A stretch of 64,000 bases of DNA. It comes from JBBSEX01 sp038239345 (lineage in GTDB: Bacteria; Acidobacteriota; Terriglobia; Bryobacterales; Bryobacteraceae). The stretch covers positions 1 to 64,000 of the forward strand of contig JBBSEX010000015.1 in assembly GCA_038239345.1 (NCBI GenBank), read 5' to 3'. Under the pieces are notes generated by a model. That model saw nothing but the letters and a program-made list of their open reading frames with translations. It did no database searches and was not told where the DNA came from. A program made the translations under genes and the position numbers. This document shows, in pieces, positions 8,379-17,176 of the stretch. The stretch's first letter is position 1; every line of letters begins with the position of its first letter.

Positions 8379-10140
8379 AGGCAGCGCAGTCCCCCCGCCC
8401 CAATTGCAGCGAGAAGTTCACGTCGTCTCCCCAATCCATGTACAGGTCGGGGTTCAACTCGATGGGCTTGGCTAAATCTTTGGTCATCGCCCGGAAGGTC
8501 TCGACTTTATAGCGCAGAACATAATCGCGGAATCGCTCGCCTTCCAGCCGATTCTCACGGAAGTGGTCGATTACACGCAGTACCACCACCGGCGCGAGTT
8601 TCGCGGGAACACTTTGAATCGTCAGGCCGAAGCGGATCACTCCATTTTCGTCATACCCGCCGCCCAGCAGCACCTGATAATAGGGGATCTCTTTCCCTTC
8701 CACCTTGCGCGCATTACCGTAAAATCCAAAGTCGGAGATCCAATGCTGACCGCAGGAATTAGGGCAGCCGCTGATATTAATCTTTAACTTGCGAATCAAC
8801 GGATCCGGGTGTCCCTTCATCATTCCGGATAATGCCTCGCCCAGATTCATAGACTTCGTCAGCGCCAGATTGCAACTGTAGGCACCGGGGCAGGACAACA
8901 CGTCGTCCACCTCAGAGGCGCCCGCTTCGGCAAGATCCAGACCCTGAAGCGCTGTATATACCCGGCGTAGATTGGCAACCGGAATGAAACCTAACAGTAC
9001 GTTTTGGGAAATCGTGAAACGCAAAATCCCCTCACCCGCATTCGTCGCAAGGTCGGCCAGGCCGTGCATCTGACCGCTCGTCAGATTCCCCTGCGCAACC
9101 TTCACCGTCACCAGGGAATAACCAGGTTGCTTCTGTTCCTCGACATTGGTTTCCAGCCAACGGTCGAAATCAGGGTCGGCCTTGGAATGCAGCGGCAGAA
9201 TCGGCAGCAGCGCCCCTGATCCCAGCGGTTGCGGATTGGCCTGAAATCCCCCAAAACCCTCAGGAATCGCGGTAGGAGTGGCTATCCCTCCGGTTTCCAA
9301 AATATCCTTGTAGTTGTTCTCAATCTCATCGCGGACCCAGGCGAAGCCCCGCTCGCGCAGAATAAACTTGAGCCGAGCCTTGTTCTTGTTCCCGCGATTA
9401 CCGAACTTGTTAAACACGCGAATCACGGCTTCGATCCGCTGAATCAGCAACGCTTCCGGAATAAACTCGTCCAGCAATTGCGCTTCGCTCGGAAGAGGCC
9501 CAAGGCCCCCGCCCACAACCATTCGGAATCCGCGCTGCTCAACGCCATTTTCTGTACGCACGACGGCTCGCAGACCTACATCGTGAATCGCCCCAAGCAT
9601 GCAATCTTCTTTGCAGCCGCACAATGCAATCTTGAACTTGCGCGGCATGTTGTCGGTCAATTCCTTGTGCAGAAAGGCGAACGCGATGTCCCGGGCATAG
9701 GGATTGACGTTGAAAATTTCATTCCGCAGCAGGCCTGCCGTCGGGCATGCCGTGACGTTCCGGACGGTGTTGTAACAAGCTTCGCGAGTCGTCATCCGAA
9801 CGTCGGCAAGCTGATGCAGCAGGTCGGCCACCTGGGCCAGAGGAACAAAGTGATACTGCACGTTCTGGCGCGTCGTAAGATGGGCTTTGCCAGCGGCGAA
9901 CTTGTCGGATATCGACGCCAGTTCATGCATTTGGCGGCTAGTCAACAATCCCCCGGGAACCTTTGTCCGGATCATTTGCACGCCCACCTGCCGCTGGCCG
10001 TAAACGCCGCGCCGCAAGCGATGCTGGCGAAATTCGTCGTCGGTGATTTCGCCACGTAAGCGCGAGTCGGCCGTCTGGCGAAATAGTTCGATATCTTCCC
10101 GAACGGTCCGGTCGTATTCGATTTCGATCTCCGAGGGCAC
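8377..10140 (-). CDS. Siroheme-dependent sulfite/nitrite reductase (hemoprotein subunit)
   Basis: The protein has the duplicated ferredoxin-like plus siroheme/[4Fe-4S] fold of assimilatory sulfite and nitrite reductases. Substrate and siroheme contacts appear in TTRQNVQYHF and NVTACPTAG of the first half. The four cluster cysteines are in SCPGAYSC and GCPNSCGQHW of the second half. It performs a six-electron reduction of sulfite to sulfide or nitrite to ammonium, and the sequence alone does not settle which. A GTG at 10140 is preferred because AAGGAG lies 6 bp before it. The ATG at 10170 would add ten residues (597 in all) and has no ribosome site. The CobA domain 6 kb away makes precorrin-2 for siroheme. 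No adjacent flavoprotein subunit is seen, so ferredoxin is the likely donor. Confidence 0.9.
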   Translation of the reverse strand: MPSEIEIEYDRTVREDIELFRQTADSRLRGEITDDEFRQHRLRRGVYGQRQVGVQMIRTKVPGGLLTSRQMHELASISDKFAAGKAHLTTRQNVQYHFVPLAQVADLLHQLADVRMTTREACYNTVRNVTACPTAGLLRNEIFNVNPYARDIAFAFLHKELTDNMPRKFKIALCGCKEDCMLGAIHDVGLRAVVRTENGVEQRGFRMVVGGGLGPLPSEAQLLDEFIPEALLIQRIEAVIRVFNKFGNRGNKNKARLKFILRERGFAWVRDEIENNYKDILETGGIATPTAIPEGFGGFQANPQPLGSGALLPILPLHSKADPDFDRWLETNVEEQKQPGYSLVTVKVAQGNLTSGQMHGLADLATNAGEGILRFTISQNVLLGFIPVANLRRVYTALQGLDLAEAGASEVDDVLSCPGAYSCNLALTKSMNLGEALSGMMKGHPDPLIRKLKINISGCPNSCGQHWISDFGFYGNARKVEGKEIPYYQVLLGGGYDENGVIRFGLTIQSVPAKLAPVVVLRVIDHFRENRLEGERFRDYVLRYKVETFRAMTKDLAKPIELNPDLYMDWGDDVNFSLQLGRGDCAA

Positions 10141-10209
10141 AAAGATCTCCTTGTCTATAGAGATTAACATTCTAGACAGAACGATTCAACCCTAAGTTGA
10201 TCGACTTCC

Positions 10210-11628
10210 CTATCGCCAAGCCGAAATCAAATCTTTTTCACTGTTTTGTTCAACTTGCAGAGGAAATGGGTTCGTTTTGCACGCTGGCAATTGTCGTCCG
10301 GCGTAGTAGTTAAGGCCATAAGCCCATCTGCGGTCGATTTCCCCCAAGCAAACTGCGTCCCGGCTTTGCTCGATGCTTTTCCAAAACGGTCGCACGGAAG
10401 CCGCCGCGTCAAGCTGCGGAAAGACGGATATTTTAAGCAGCGTCACACCGCACGTGATGCTGGCCGCGAGCACACCCACGGCAGCTAGCCTTTTGCCCCT
10501 CGTCTCCAGTAACCAGCACAGCGGTCCGACGATCAGGAATGGCAGGACGAAGCGCAATTGACCCACATCCCACTGACTCTTTCGCAAGCCACGCACAAGC
10601 GCCTGCGGCAGGACCTCGCCAATCGCCGGCATTGCCAATAGAACCAATCCGGCTGAAAGCAACCACCAGCGCGCATCCTTCATTTCATTGAGCGCACTAG
10701 CCAGCAGGATGGAAAGCGGCAGCAGTAGCGGCAGCACATAGCCCGGCAACTTATTGCGGGAAATCGAGAAGAACAGCCAGCCCCAGGCGAGCCACAGCAG
10801 CAGGAAACGGTGACGCGGATCGGGCCAATTGCGGAACAGTGCCGGGATCAGGGGGGACCACGGGAACAGCCCCGCGATCAGGATTGGAATGTAATACCAG
10901 AACGGTTGCACATGCTGCAGCGAGTCCGTGGCGAATCGAGCGAAGTGATGTTTGACGAAAAATTCGTTCAGAAACGCCGTTCCATTTCGAGCCGTACACA
11001 GGGCATACCAGGGCAGCGATACGGCCAAAGCAACTCCGCCCAACCGCCACAGATCTTTCCAGTGATTGCGCCACAGCCAGACCACCGGAACAAAGAGGAC
11101 AAGCGGAACCAACCCTTTGGCAAGAACGGAAAGCCCAAGTAGTATTCCAGCGGCGATAACTTGTGGCTTCGCCGACAGGCACAGCAACAGAGCGGCGAAT
11201 AGCGTGGCGGACATTAAAAGATCGGTCACCGCCACGAAGCTGTAGGCTAGCCAGCCGGCCGAGGTTCCCAATATCAGCGTCGCCATCAGCGCCGTCCGTT
11301 CCCCGAATTCGCGCCGCAAGATCCAAAAGAAAAATAGCAGGAACGCTATGCTGCCCAGGGCCACGGGAAGGCGCGCCGCCAATTCATCGCGCAATCCTAA
11401 CTGGTAGGCGACGGCCTGCAGCCAATAGAGTAGCGGCGGTTTCTCAAACCAAGCCGAGCCCCACAAACGAGGTGTGATCCAATCGCCCGATATCGCCATA
11501 TCCTGTCCGATGGCGGCATAGCGGGGCTCATCGTGGCTTAGCAGACCGACGCCCGTCAGACGAAAAAGATACAGCAGGTATAGGAATGGAGCGCTCCACA
11601 ACAAGCGAGTAATTGTTCTGGCAGGCAA
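10210..11628 (-). CDS. GT39/ArnT-like membrane glycosyltransferase
   Basis: A polytopic protein of about 470 residues with the GT39/ArnT layout. An acidic motif HDEPRYA lies in the first periplasmic loop, followed by WFEKPPLLYWL, then ten or more membrane segments and a soluble tail. Such enzymes transfer sugars from polyprenyl-phosphate donors to lipids, glycans or proteins at the outer face of the inner membrane. I place the start at a TTG at 11628, eight bases after a TATACT box on the minus strand. The in-frame ATG at 11667 would put coding sequence over the promoter and start of the divergent HIT gene. The acceptor and sugar are unknown. Confidence 0.82.
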   Translation of the reverse strand: MPARTITRLLWSAPFLYLLYLFRLTGVGLLSHDEPRYAAIGQDMAISGDWITPRLWGSAWFEKPPLLYWLQAVAYQLGLRDELAARLPVALGSIAFLLFFFWILRREFGERTALMATLILGTSAGWLAYSFVAVTDLLMSATLFAALLLCLSAKPQVIAAGILLGLSVLAKGLVPLVLFVPVVWLWRNHWKDLWRLGGVALAVSLPWYALCTARNGTAFLNEFFVKHHFARFATDSLQHVQPFWYYIPILIAGLFPWSPLIPALFRNWPDPRHRFLLLWLAWGWLFFSISRNKLPGYVLPLLLPLSILLASALNEMKDARWWLLSAGLVLLAMPAIGEVLPQALVRGLRKSQWDVGQLRFVLPFLIVGPLCWLLETRGKRLAAVGVLAASITCGVTLLKISVFPQLDAAASVRPFWKSIEQSRDAVCLGEIDRRWAYGLNYYAGRQLPACKTNPFPLQVEQNSEKDLISAWR

Positions 11629-11636
11629 CTCTCCTA

Positions 11637-11642
11637 AGTATA
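11637..11642 (-). promoter_or_regulatory. Probable -10 box of the GT39 gene (near-leaderless)
   Basis: TATACT on the minus strand, 8 bp before the proposed TTG start at 11628. No convincing -35 box is seen. It is back to back with the TATAAT of the divergent HIT gene. Confidence 0.45.
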
Positions 11643-11651
11643 CGTGGCCTG

Positions 11652-11657
11652 TATAAT
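11652..11657 (+). promoter_or_regulatory. -10 box of the HIT-protein gene (near-leaderless)
   Basis: A perfect TATAAT lies 8 bp before the ATG at 11666. Transcription starting 6-7 bases downstream would leave a leader of about one or two bases. Confidence 0.55.
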
Positions 11658-11665
11658 GAAGCAAC

Positions 11666-12214
11666 ATGCGTCACACGGGGCCGATTACGGCTCTTTTTCT
11701 CATCTTATCGGCTCCGTTAACGGCCGACATGTCGCAGTGCGCGTGCGATGCCGCCAAGCCTGAATCGTTGGCCGCGCGGGAGTGCAGCCTGTGCCGCGAA
11801 GTGGAAAAATATCCGCTTGATTCCCCGATCCTGTTTATTAAGGATGCCAATCCATCCAAGCCGAATCGCTGGCTGGCTCTTCCCCGGGCGCACGGACCGG
11901 TTGGTCATCGACTGGCGAACATGGATCCGGCGGAGAGGACCAAATTGTGGGCCGCCGCGATAGAAAAAGCTACCGCCGTCTGGGGCGACAAATGGGGCAT
12001 CGCCTATAACGGCGACAAAGTACGCACGCAATGTCACGCTCACATCCATATAGGCAAGTTGCTGCCCGGCATCGAGACCAGTCAATTTATAGTGGTGGAC
12101 GGCCCGGACCGGATTCCAGCGCCGGATGTAGATGGATTTTGGATTCATCCGCAAGACGGCAAGCTTCATGTCCACACCGGCGAACAGATTACGGAAACTG
12201 TTTTACTAAGGTAG
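11666..12214 (+). CDS. Secreted HIT-superfamily protein
   Basis: The 182-residue protein begins with a hydrophobic signal peptide (ITALFLILSAPLTA) and a cysteine-rich segment. The HIT signature appears as CHAHIHIGKL near residue 125, the histidine triad of nucleotide hydrolases and transferases. An export signal is unusual for HIT proteins. CDP-diacylglycerol pyrophosphatase is an exported relative, but I cannot claim that identity. The gene is followed 6 bp later by altronate dehydratase. The cysteine pairs CAC and CSLC could form disulfides outside the cytoplasm. Confidence 0.75.
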   Translation: MRHTGPITALFLILSAPLTADMSQCACDAAKPESLAARECSLCREVEKYPLDSPILFIKDANPSKPNRWLALPRAHGPVGHRLANMDPAERTKLWAAAIEKATAVWGDKWGIAYNGDKVRTQCHAHIHIGKLLPGIETSQFIVVDGPDRIPAPDVDGFWIHPQDGKLHVHTGEQITETVLLR

Positions 12215-12220
12215 CGAACC

Positions 12221-13762
12221 ATGTCTTTGTTGCAAATCGACGCACTGCCCACGGCCGACAACGCCGTCATTCATCTGCATCCCAGCGATAATGTGGCCAT
12301 TGCCCGGACGCAGTTGCCGGCAGGAATGGCGGTCCGCTGCGATGGCATCCAGTTGACCACAGGACGGCCGGTCCCCATGGGTCATAAAGTCGCTCTGCGC
12401 CCGATTCATGCCGGGGATCCCATCGTTCGTTATGGACAAATGATGGGCCGCGCCAGTAAAGCGATTGAGGCTGGAGAACATGTTCACACGCACAATGTAT
12501 CGTTTGAAGAAATCGCATTCAACTACGAAATTCCCGAATCGGAAGTCTCTACCGGCAGCAAGCAGGCAAGCGAAATTCCCACGTTTTTAGGGTATCCGCG
12601 AGAAGACGGGCGGGCCGGCACGCGCAATTACATCGCCGTGGTTGCCGCCAGCAACTGCGCCGCCCATGTATCGGAATTGATCGCCGCGAGTTTTGAGAAT
12701 CAGACGTTGCCGGCGAACGTTGACGGGATCGTCGCTTTCCCACATGGCGAAGGTTGCGGTCTGGTTATCGGTCCCGATAGCCTTCAACTGCAGCGTACCT
12801 TGGGCGGAGTGCTGAATCATCCGAACGTCGCGGCGGCAATCATTTTAGGATTGGGATGTGAAGTAAATCAGATCGATCATTACCTGGGCGAAGGCGCGCC
12901 ACGAACAGATCGTCTGGCCGGGATGACCGTGCAGGGCAGCGGTGGCACGAAAGCTACGGTGGATGCGGCGCGCAAGGAAATCATGGGCATGATAGAGCGC
13001 GCGGCGTCCGAGAGTCGAGTCGCTTTGCCCGCGTCTAAAATCGTGCTTGGCCTGAACTGTGGCGGGTCCGATTCGTTCTCTGGAATTACGGCGAACCCCG
13101 CGCTGGGCATCACCTCCGATATGCTCGCCGAAATCGGCGCGACGTCGGTATTGGCTGAGACCACAGAAATTTTTGGCGCGGAACATTTGCTGGTGCGGCG
13201 CGCGCGCAATCGCCAGGTTGCCGAAAAGCTTTTGCGGATGGTGGATGGCTATAAAACATATTTGCGCCGCTTTGGCGGAAGCTTCGACGACAATCCATCG
13301 CCGGGAAACAAAGAAGGCGGCCTCACCAATATTCTGGAAAAAAGTCTTGGAGCTGTGGCCAAAGCCGGGACGTCCCCAATGATGGACGTGATCGATTATG
13401 CCGAGCGCATCAACTCACCGGGCTTTGTCTTTATGAATACTCCGGGCTATGATCCGGTGTCGCTGACGGGGCTGGCCGCGGGCGGCGCGAATCTGATCGC
13501 CTTCACCACAGGCCGGGGCAGTGCTATCGGATTCCCCTCCGTGCCCGTCATAAAGATTGCCACCAACACCACGATGTACAACCGCATGAGCGACAACATG
13601 GATATCAATGCCGGGCGAATTGCCGACGGTACCGCTACCGTTAACTCCATCGGCCGCGAGATCTTCGATATGATCTTGCGAGTCGCATCCGGCGAACGGA
13701 CATGCAGTGAACGGCTGGGACATAAGGAATTCGTACCGTGGCGCATTGGCCCGGTAATGTAA
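12221..13762 (+). CDS. uxaA: Altronate dehydratase (UxaA family)
   Basis: UxaA-family enzymes dehydrate D-altronate to 2-keto-3-deoxygluconate in hexuronate breakdown, using a metal. The 513-residue protein has both halves of the family: an N-terminal SAF-like domain of about 90 residues, and the galactarate/altronate dehydratase core beginning FLGYPREDGRAGTRNYI. Core motifs include HGEGCGL near residue 177 and LGLNCGGSDSFSG near residue 280. D-galactarate dehydratase is the main alternative, but the length and two-domain form fit UxaA. No other uronate genes (uxaB, uxaC, kdgK) are adjacent. Confidence 0.88.
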   Translation: MSLLQIDALPTADNAVIHLHPSDNVAIARTQLPAGMAVRCDGIQLTTGRPVPMGHKVALRPIHAGDPIVRYGQMMGRASKAIEAGEHVHTHNVSFEEIAFNYEIPESEVSTGSKQASEIPTFLGYPREDGRAGTRNYIAVVAASNCAAHVSELIAASFENQTLPANVDGIVAFPHGEGCGLVIGPDSLQLQRTLGGVLNHPNVAAAIILGLGCEVNQIDHYLGEGAPRTDRLAGMTVQGSGGTKATVDAARKEIMGMIERAASESRVALPASKIVLGLNCGGSDSFSGITANPALGITSDMLAEIGATSVLAETTEIFGAEHLLVRRARNRQVAEKLLRMVDGYKTYLRRFGGSFDDNPSPGNKEGGLTNILEKSLGAVAKAGTSPMMDVIDYAERINSPGFVFMNTPGYDPVSLTGLAAGGANLIAFTTGRGSAIGFPSVPVIKIATNTTMYNRMSDNMDINAGRIADGTATVNSIGREIFDMILRVASGERTCSERLGHKEFVPWRIGPVM

Positions 13763-13780
13763 GAAGGACCTGAACCTACG

Positions 13781-14746
13781 ATGCGAAAACTTTGGAAGCT
13801 CCGCGCGACATGGACGATGGCTGTCGCACTAGCATTTTGTACTTCTACCGCGATGCCAGCGCAGACCAAGGCTCCGGCCACTCCGGGGGCCAGGAAATCG
13901 GCGTTCGACAAGCTGACGCTTGAAGCCTACCTGCGCCGGATGCAGCTATGGATTCCGGAAATCCTGGTTAAGATCGACGACCCGAAGCCCTCGCCTTACC
14001 CGCAATTCAAAATGGTGGACGTGCACATCTCCTACGGCGCCGCGACGAAGGACTATCTGTATTACGTTTCCAACGATGGCCAGGAAATCCTGGAAGGCAG
14101 CGTCCACGATATCAATCAGAATCCGTTCAAGCTGGAACTGGATAAAATCAAGACCGAGCTCGAACCGAGTTTTGGCGCGCCAGGAGCGCCCATCGTTTTA
14201 GTTCTCTTCAGCGACTTTCAATGCCCGCTGTGCAAGGAAGAAGCGAAGATGCTGCGGGAAAAGATCCCCGCCGTGTTCCCCAACGATGTGCGCGTTTATT
14301 TCAAGGACTTTCCCTTGGAGGCGATACATCCCTGGGCAAAAATGGCGTCGATCGGCGGACGCTGTGTGTTTCGTCAAAACCCCGAGACGTTCTGGAGCTA
14401 TCACGACTGGATGTATGAGCATCAAGGCGACATGACGGCGGAAAATCTGAAATCGAAAATTCTGGAATTCGGCAAAGAGAAGAATCTGGATACGTTGCAG
14501 CTTTCCCGTTGCCTGGATACCAAGGCCACGGAAGGCGACGTGGATAAAGAGATCGCCAACGGGCGGACGCTACAGATCGACGCTACGCCAACCATGTTCC
14601 TGAACGGCCGCCGTTTGGTGGGCAATACGCCGTGGCAAAATCTGGAGCAGATCATCAAGATCGAGCTGGGCTATCAGAAGACGGCGAAAGACGCCGGCGA
14701 GAAATGCTGTGAAGTCACAATCCCGTCGCCGCTTTCGAAGCCATGA
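13781..14746 (+). CDS. Exported DsbA-like thioredoxin-fold protein
   Basis: A signal peptide (TMAVALAFCTSTAMPAQ) is followed by a domain of about 110 residues of unknown role and then a DsbA/DSBA-type thioredoxin fold. The active site is FSDFQCPLCKEEAK (CPLC) near residue 150, and the cis-proline loop is IDATPTMFLNGRRL near residue 270. It probably acts as a thiol oxidoreductase outside the cytoplasm, though CPLC leaves oxidase or isomerase open. The ribosome site AAGGA precedes the ATG. The stop overlaps the next gene by 4 bp, linking it to the M28 peptidase. Confidence 0.87.
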   Translation: MRKLWKLRATWTMAVALAFCTSTAMPAQTKAPATPGARKSAFDKLTLEAYLRRMQLWIPEILVKIDDPKPSPYPQFKMVDVHISYGAATKDYLYYVSNDGQEILEGSVHDINQNPFKLELDKIKTELEPSFGAPGAPIVLVLFSDFQCPLCKEEAKMLREKIPAVFPNDVRVYFKDFPLEAIHPWAKMASIGGRCVFRQNPETFWSYHDWMYEHQGDMTAENLKSKILEFGKEKNLDTLQLSRCLDTKATEGDVDKEIANGRTLQIDATPTMFLNGRRLVGNTPWQNLEQIIKIELGYQKTAKDAGEKCCEVTIPSPLSKP

Positions 14747-16554
14747 GGAAGCGACTGATTGCCCTTTCACTGATCGGGACCTGCCTGTTAACGGCGGAGA
14801 TCAGCGCGACTGAATATCTGGATCATATTAAATATCTGTCGTCGCCCGAATTGCGCGGCCGGGGCACGGGGACTCCGGAGCTTGAAAAAGCAGCGCGCTA
14901 TTTAGCCAAGGAATTTAAGGCTTATGGCGTTCCTCCGGCGCAGCCGAAAACGTACCTGCAATCGTTCCCGGTAACCACCAGTGCGCGGCTCGGCACATCC
15001 AATCGCTTTCACTACACGCTTGGTAAGGAAAAGAAAAGCCTTGCCGCCGAACGCGAATTTCAACCGTTCAACTTCTCTGAGCAAGGGCCTTCACACGGAT
15101 CTGTCGTGTTCGCCGGATATGGCATAACGGCGAAAGAATATAATTACGACGATTACGAAAATCTCGACGTCAACGGCAAGTTCGTTCTGATCCTGCGCCA
15201 TGAGCCCCAGGAAGCGGACGAGAAAAGCGTCTTCGCCGGCCGCAATCTAACACAGCACGCGCAGTTCGACAGCAAGGCGATCAACGCCAAAATGCACGGC
15301 GCGCGCGGCGTGATTCTGATCAACGATGTCTACAATCACGGCAACGAACCCGACGATATGGAGAAGTTCGGAAGGTCGGGCGGACCCTCGCAATCGGGCA
15401 TCTTCTTCGTGCAGGTGAAATCCGCCGTCGCCGAGGAGTGGATTTCCGCCGCCGGCAAAAATTTGAAGGACATCGAACAGAAGATCGATCAGAGTTTAAA
15501 ACCGCAGTCTTTTGCGTTGCCCGATTCGCTTGCCGTCGACCTGAAGGTGGATATCCGGCGGGACACGAAGATCGTTCATAATGTTGCCGCCTATATACCG
15601 GGCGAAACGGAGGAGTATGTTATCGTGGGCGCTCATTACGATCATTTGGGTTTGGGCGAGCAATTTTCGCTGGCTCCGTCGCTGGCTGGCACCATTCATC
15701 CGGGCGCCGATGATAACGCCTCGGGGACGGCGGGAGTTCTTGAACTGGGCCACTGGTTCGCCAAACAGCCGAAACAGAAGCGAGGTGTTTTGTTGTTGTG
15801 CTTCGCCGGTGAGGAACTGGGGCTGTTAGGGTCGGCTTACTATGTCCGCCATCCGCTGCTGCCGCTGGAAAAAGCGGTGGCGATGATCAATATGGACATG
15901 ATCGGGCGTCTGCGGGACGGCAAGGTGTTTATCGGCGGATCGGGGACGGGCTCGACGTTTAAAGCTCTGCTTGATACTGTCGGGCCCCATTACAAAATGA
16001 AAACCGACCTTTCAGAAACCATCGGTTATGGCTCGAGCGATCATACCTCGTTTACGGCCGGGCAGGTTCCAGTACTATTTTTCTTTTCCGGACTCCACGC
16101 CGATTATCATAAGCCTAGCGATACCTGGGACAAGATCGACGCTCCGGCGGCGGTCACATTGTTGAATCTGGTGGCCGAGGTAATTACGAATCTGGAAACC
16201 GCCGTCGATCGCCCGAAGTATGTGCGGGTGGTGGAGTCCCAGTCGGCTCACGGCTCGGCGCCCCCGGGAACCAGTTCCAGTTCGGGGTATGGGCCTAATT
16301 TCGGAAGTATTCCGGACTTTGCAGAGGTGCCGCATGGCGTACGATTCGCCGATGTAAAGGACGGTTCACCGGCGGCAAAGGCCGGTTTGCTGCGAGGCGA
16401 CATACTGATTGAGTTCGACGGCAAGAAAATCGATAATCTGTATGACTTTACATATGCCCTGCGGGCTAAGAAGGCCGGGGATTCAGTACTCGTTAAGGTG
16501 ACGCGAGGTACCAATCAAATTGAAGCCAAAGTACTGCTTACAGAGCGCAAATAG
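14743..16554 (+). CDS. Secreted M28 zinc aminopeptidase with PA and PDZ domains
   Basis: The order is signal peptide, N-terminal M28 segment, a PA-type insertion (about residues 110-250), the M28 catalytic core and a C-terminal PDZ domain (about residues 525-603). The dinuclear zinc ligands and catalytic acids are visible in GAHYDHLG, HPGADDNASG, FAGEELGLLGS, NMDMIGR and SDHTSF. The PDZ begins GVRFADVKDGSPAAKAGL. The family cleaves N-terminal residues from peptides, and the PDZ may recruit substrates. It is translationally coupled to the DsbA-like gene by a 4-bp overlap, so disulfide or folding help during export is a reasonable inference. Confidence 0.93.
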   Translation: MRKRLIALSLIGTCLLTAEISATEYLDHIKYLSSPELRGRGTGTPELEKAARYLAKEFKAYGVPPAQPKTYLQSFPVTTSARLGTSNRFHYTLGKEKKSLAAEREFQPFNFSEQGPSHGSVVFAGYGITAKEYNYDDYENLDVNGKFVLILRHEPQEADEKSVFAGRNLTQHAQFDSKAINAKMHGARGVILINDVYNHGNEPDDMEKFGRSGGPSQSGIFFVQVKSAVAEEWISAAGKNLKDIEQKIDQSLKPQSFALPDSLAVDLKVDIRRDTKIVHNVAAYIPGETEEYVIVGAHYDHLGLGEQFSLAPSLAGTIHPGADDNASGTAGVLELGHWFAKQPKQKRGVLLLCFAGEELGLLGSAYYVRHPLLPLEKAVAMINMDMIGRLRDGKVFIGGSGTGSTFKALLDTVGPHYKMKTDLSETIGYGSSDHTSFTAGQVPVLFFFSGLHADYHKPSDTWDKIDAPAAVTLLNLVAEVITNLETAVDRPKYVRVVESQSAHGSAPPGTSSSSGYGPNFGSIPDFAEVPHGVRFADVKDGSPAAKAGLLRGDILIEFDGKKIDNLYDFTYALRAKKAGDSVLVKVTRGTNQIEAKVLLTERK

Positions 16555-16571
16555 GGTGACATACTCTTGCT

Positions 16572-17168
16572 ATGGAAGCACTCATGGAACCCACCACACG
16601 CTCATTACCGCCGTTAATCCTGCATCCGTTCGCCGAGGCCAACACGCCATCAAAGTTGATGGATAGCTCCCGCGCGAGCATGATGCTGCAGGGTATTATT
16701 CCGAGCGGCACCCATTCCTATGAGGATCTGGATCGATCTTTGATTGAGGGCCGGTATTGCGAAATCCGCATGTTGTTTTATGTCGGCCGCGATTTACGCC
16801 GTTGGATTGAGCAATGTACCGAAACCTTCGCCGGTGAAAAATACGCCTCCCAGAGCTTCGCCGCATTGCTCGTAGGGGCAACGCCAGTGGCGGTACAGGA
16901 GAAGCTGCGCGAGTGGGGCGTTACCGATTATCGAAGCATCTTTGGCCGAGCTTTGGGACTAAACGCGTTGTTTTCCGAAATGCCCGAGCGGGGCGTATTG
17001 AGCGACGAATTTGTGCGCAACTATTATCGCTACGCCGACCAGTTGTTTGCCTGCCAGCAGAACCAGGTGCGGCACGCCAATCTTTCTCAATTAGGTTTCG
17101 AGTTTGAGATTTACGCTTCCGGCGAATATACACGAATGCTGGAAAAATCCTGGCAGGAGAGCTCCTAG
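16572..17168 (+). CDS. Hypothetical protein
   Basis: This 198-residue soluble protein is not recognised. It has no signal peptide or membrane segment and contains three cysteines. A second ATG at 16584 is preceded by GGAAG and is a good alternative start, because a TACTCT box sits only 4 bp before the first ATG. It lies 17 bp after the M28 peptidase gene and 8 bp before a glycosyltransferase gene, so it may be in their transcript. Codon usage and amino-acid composition look like those of its neighbours. Confidence 0.7.
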   Translation: MEALMEPTTRSLPPLILHPFAEANTPSKLMDSSRASMMLQGIIPSGTHSYEDLDRSLIEGRYCEIRMLFYVGRDLRRWIEQCTETFAGEKYASQSFAALLVGATPVAVQEKLREWGVTDYRSIFGRALGLNALFSEMPERGVLSDEFVRNYYRYADQLFACQQNQVRHANLSQLGFEFEIYASGEYTRMLEKSWQESS

Positions 17169-17176
17169 CCGGAAAC

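Noticed and set aside
13415..13911. Minus-strand frames over the end of uxaA and start of the DsbA-like gene
   Set aside because: They have low-complexity translations without domains and overlap two well-supported genes.
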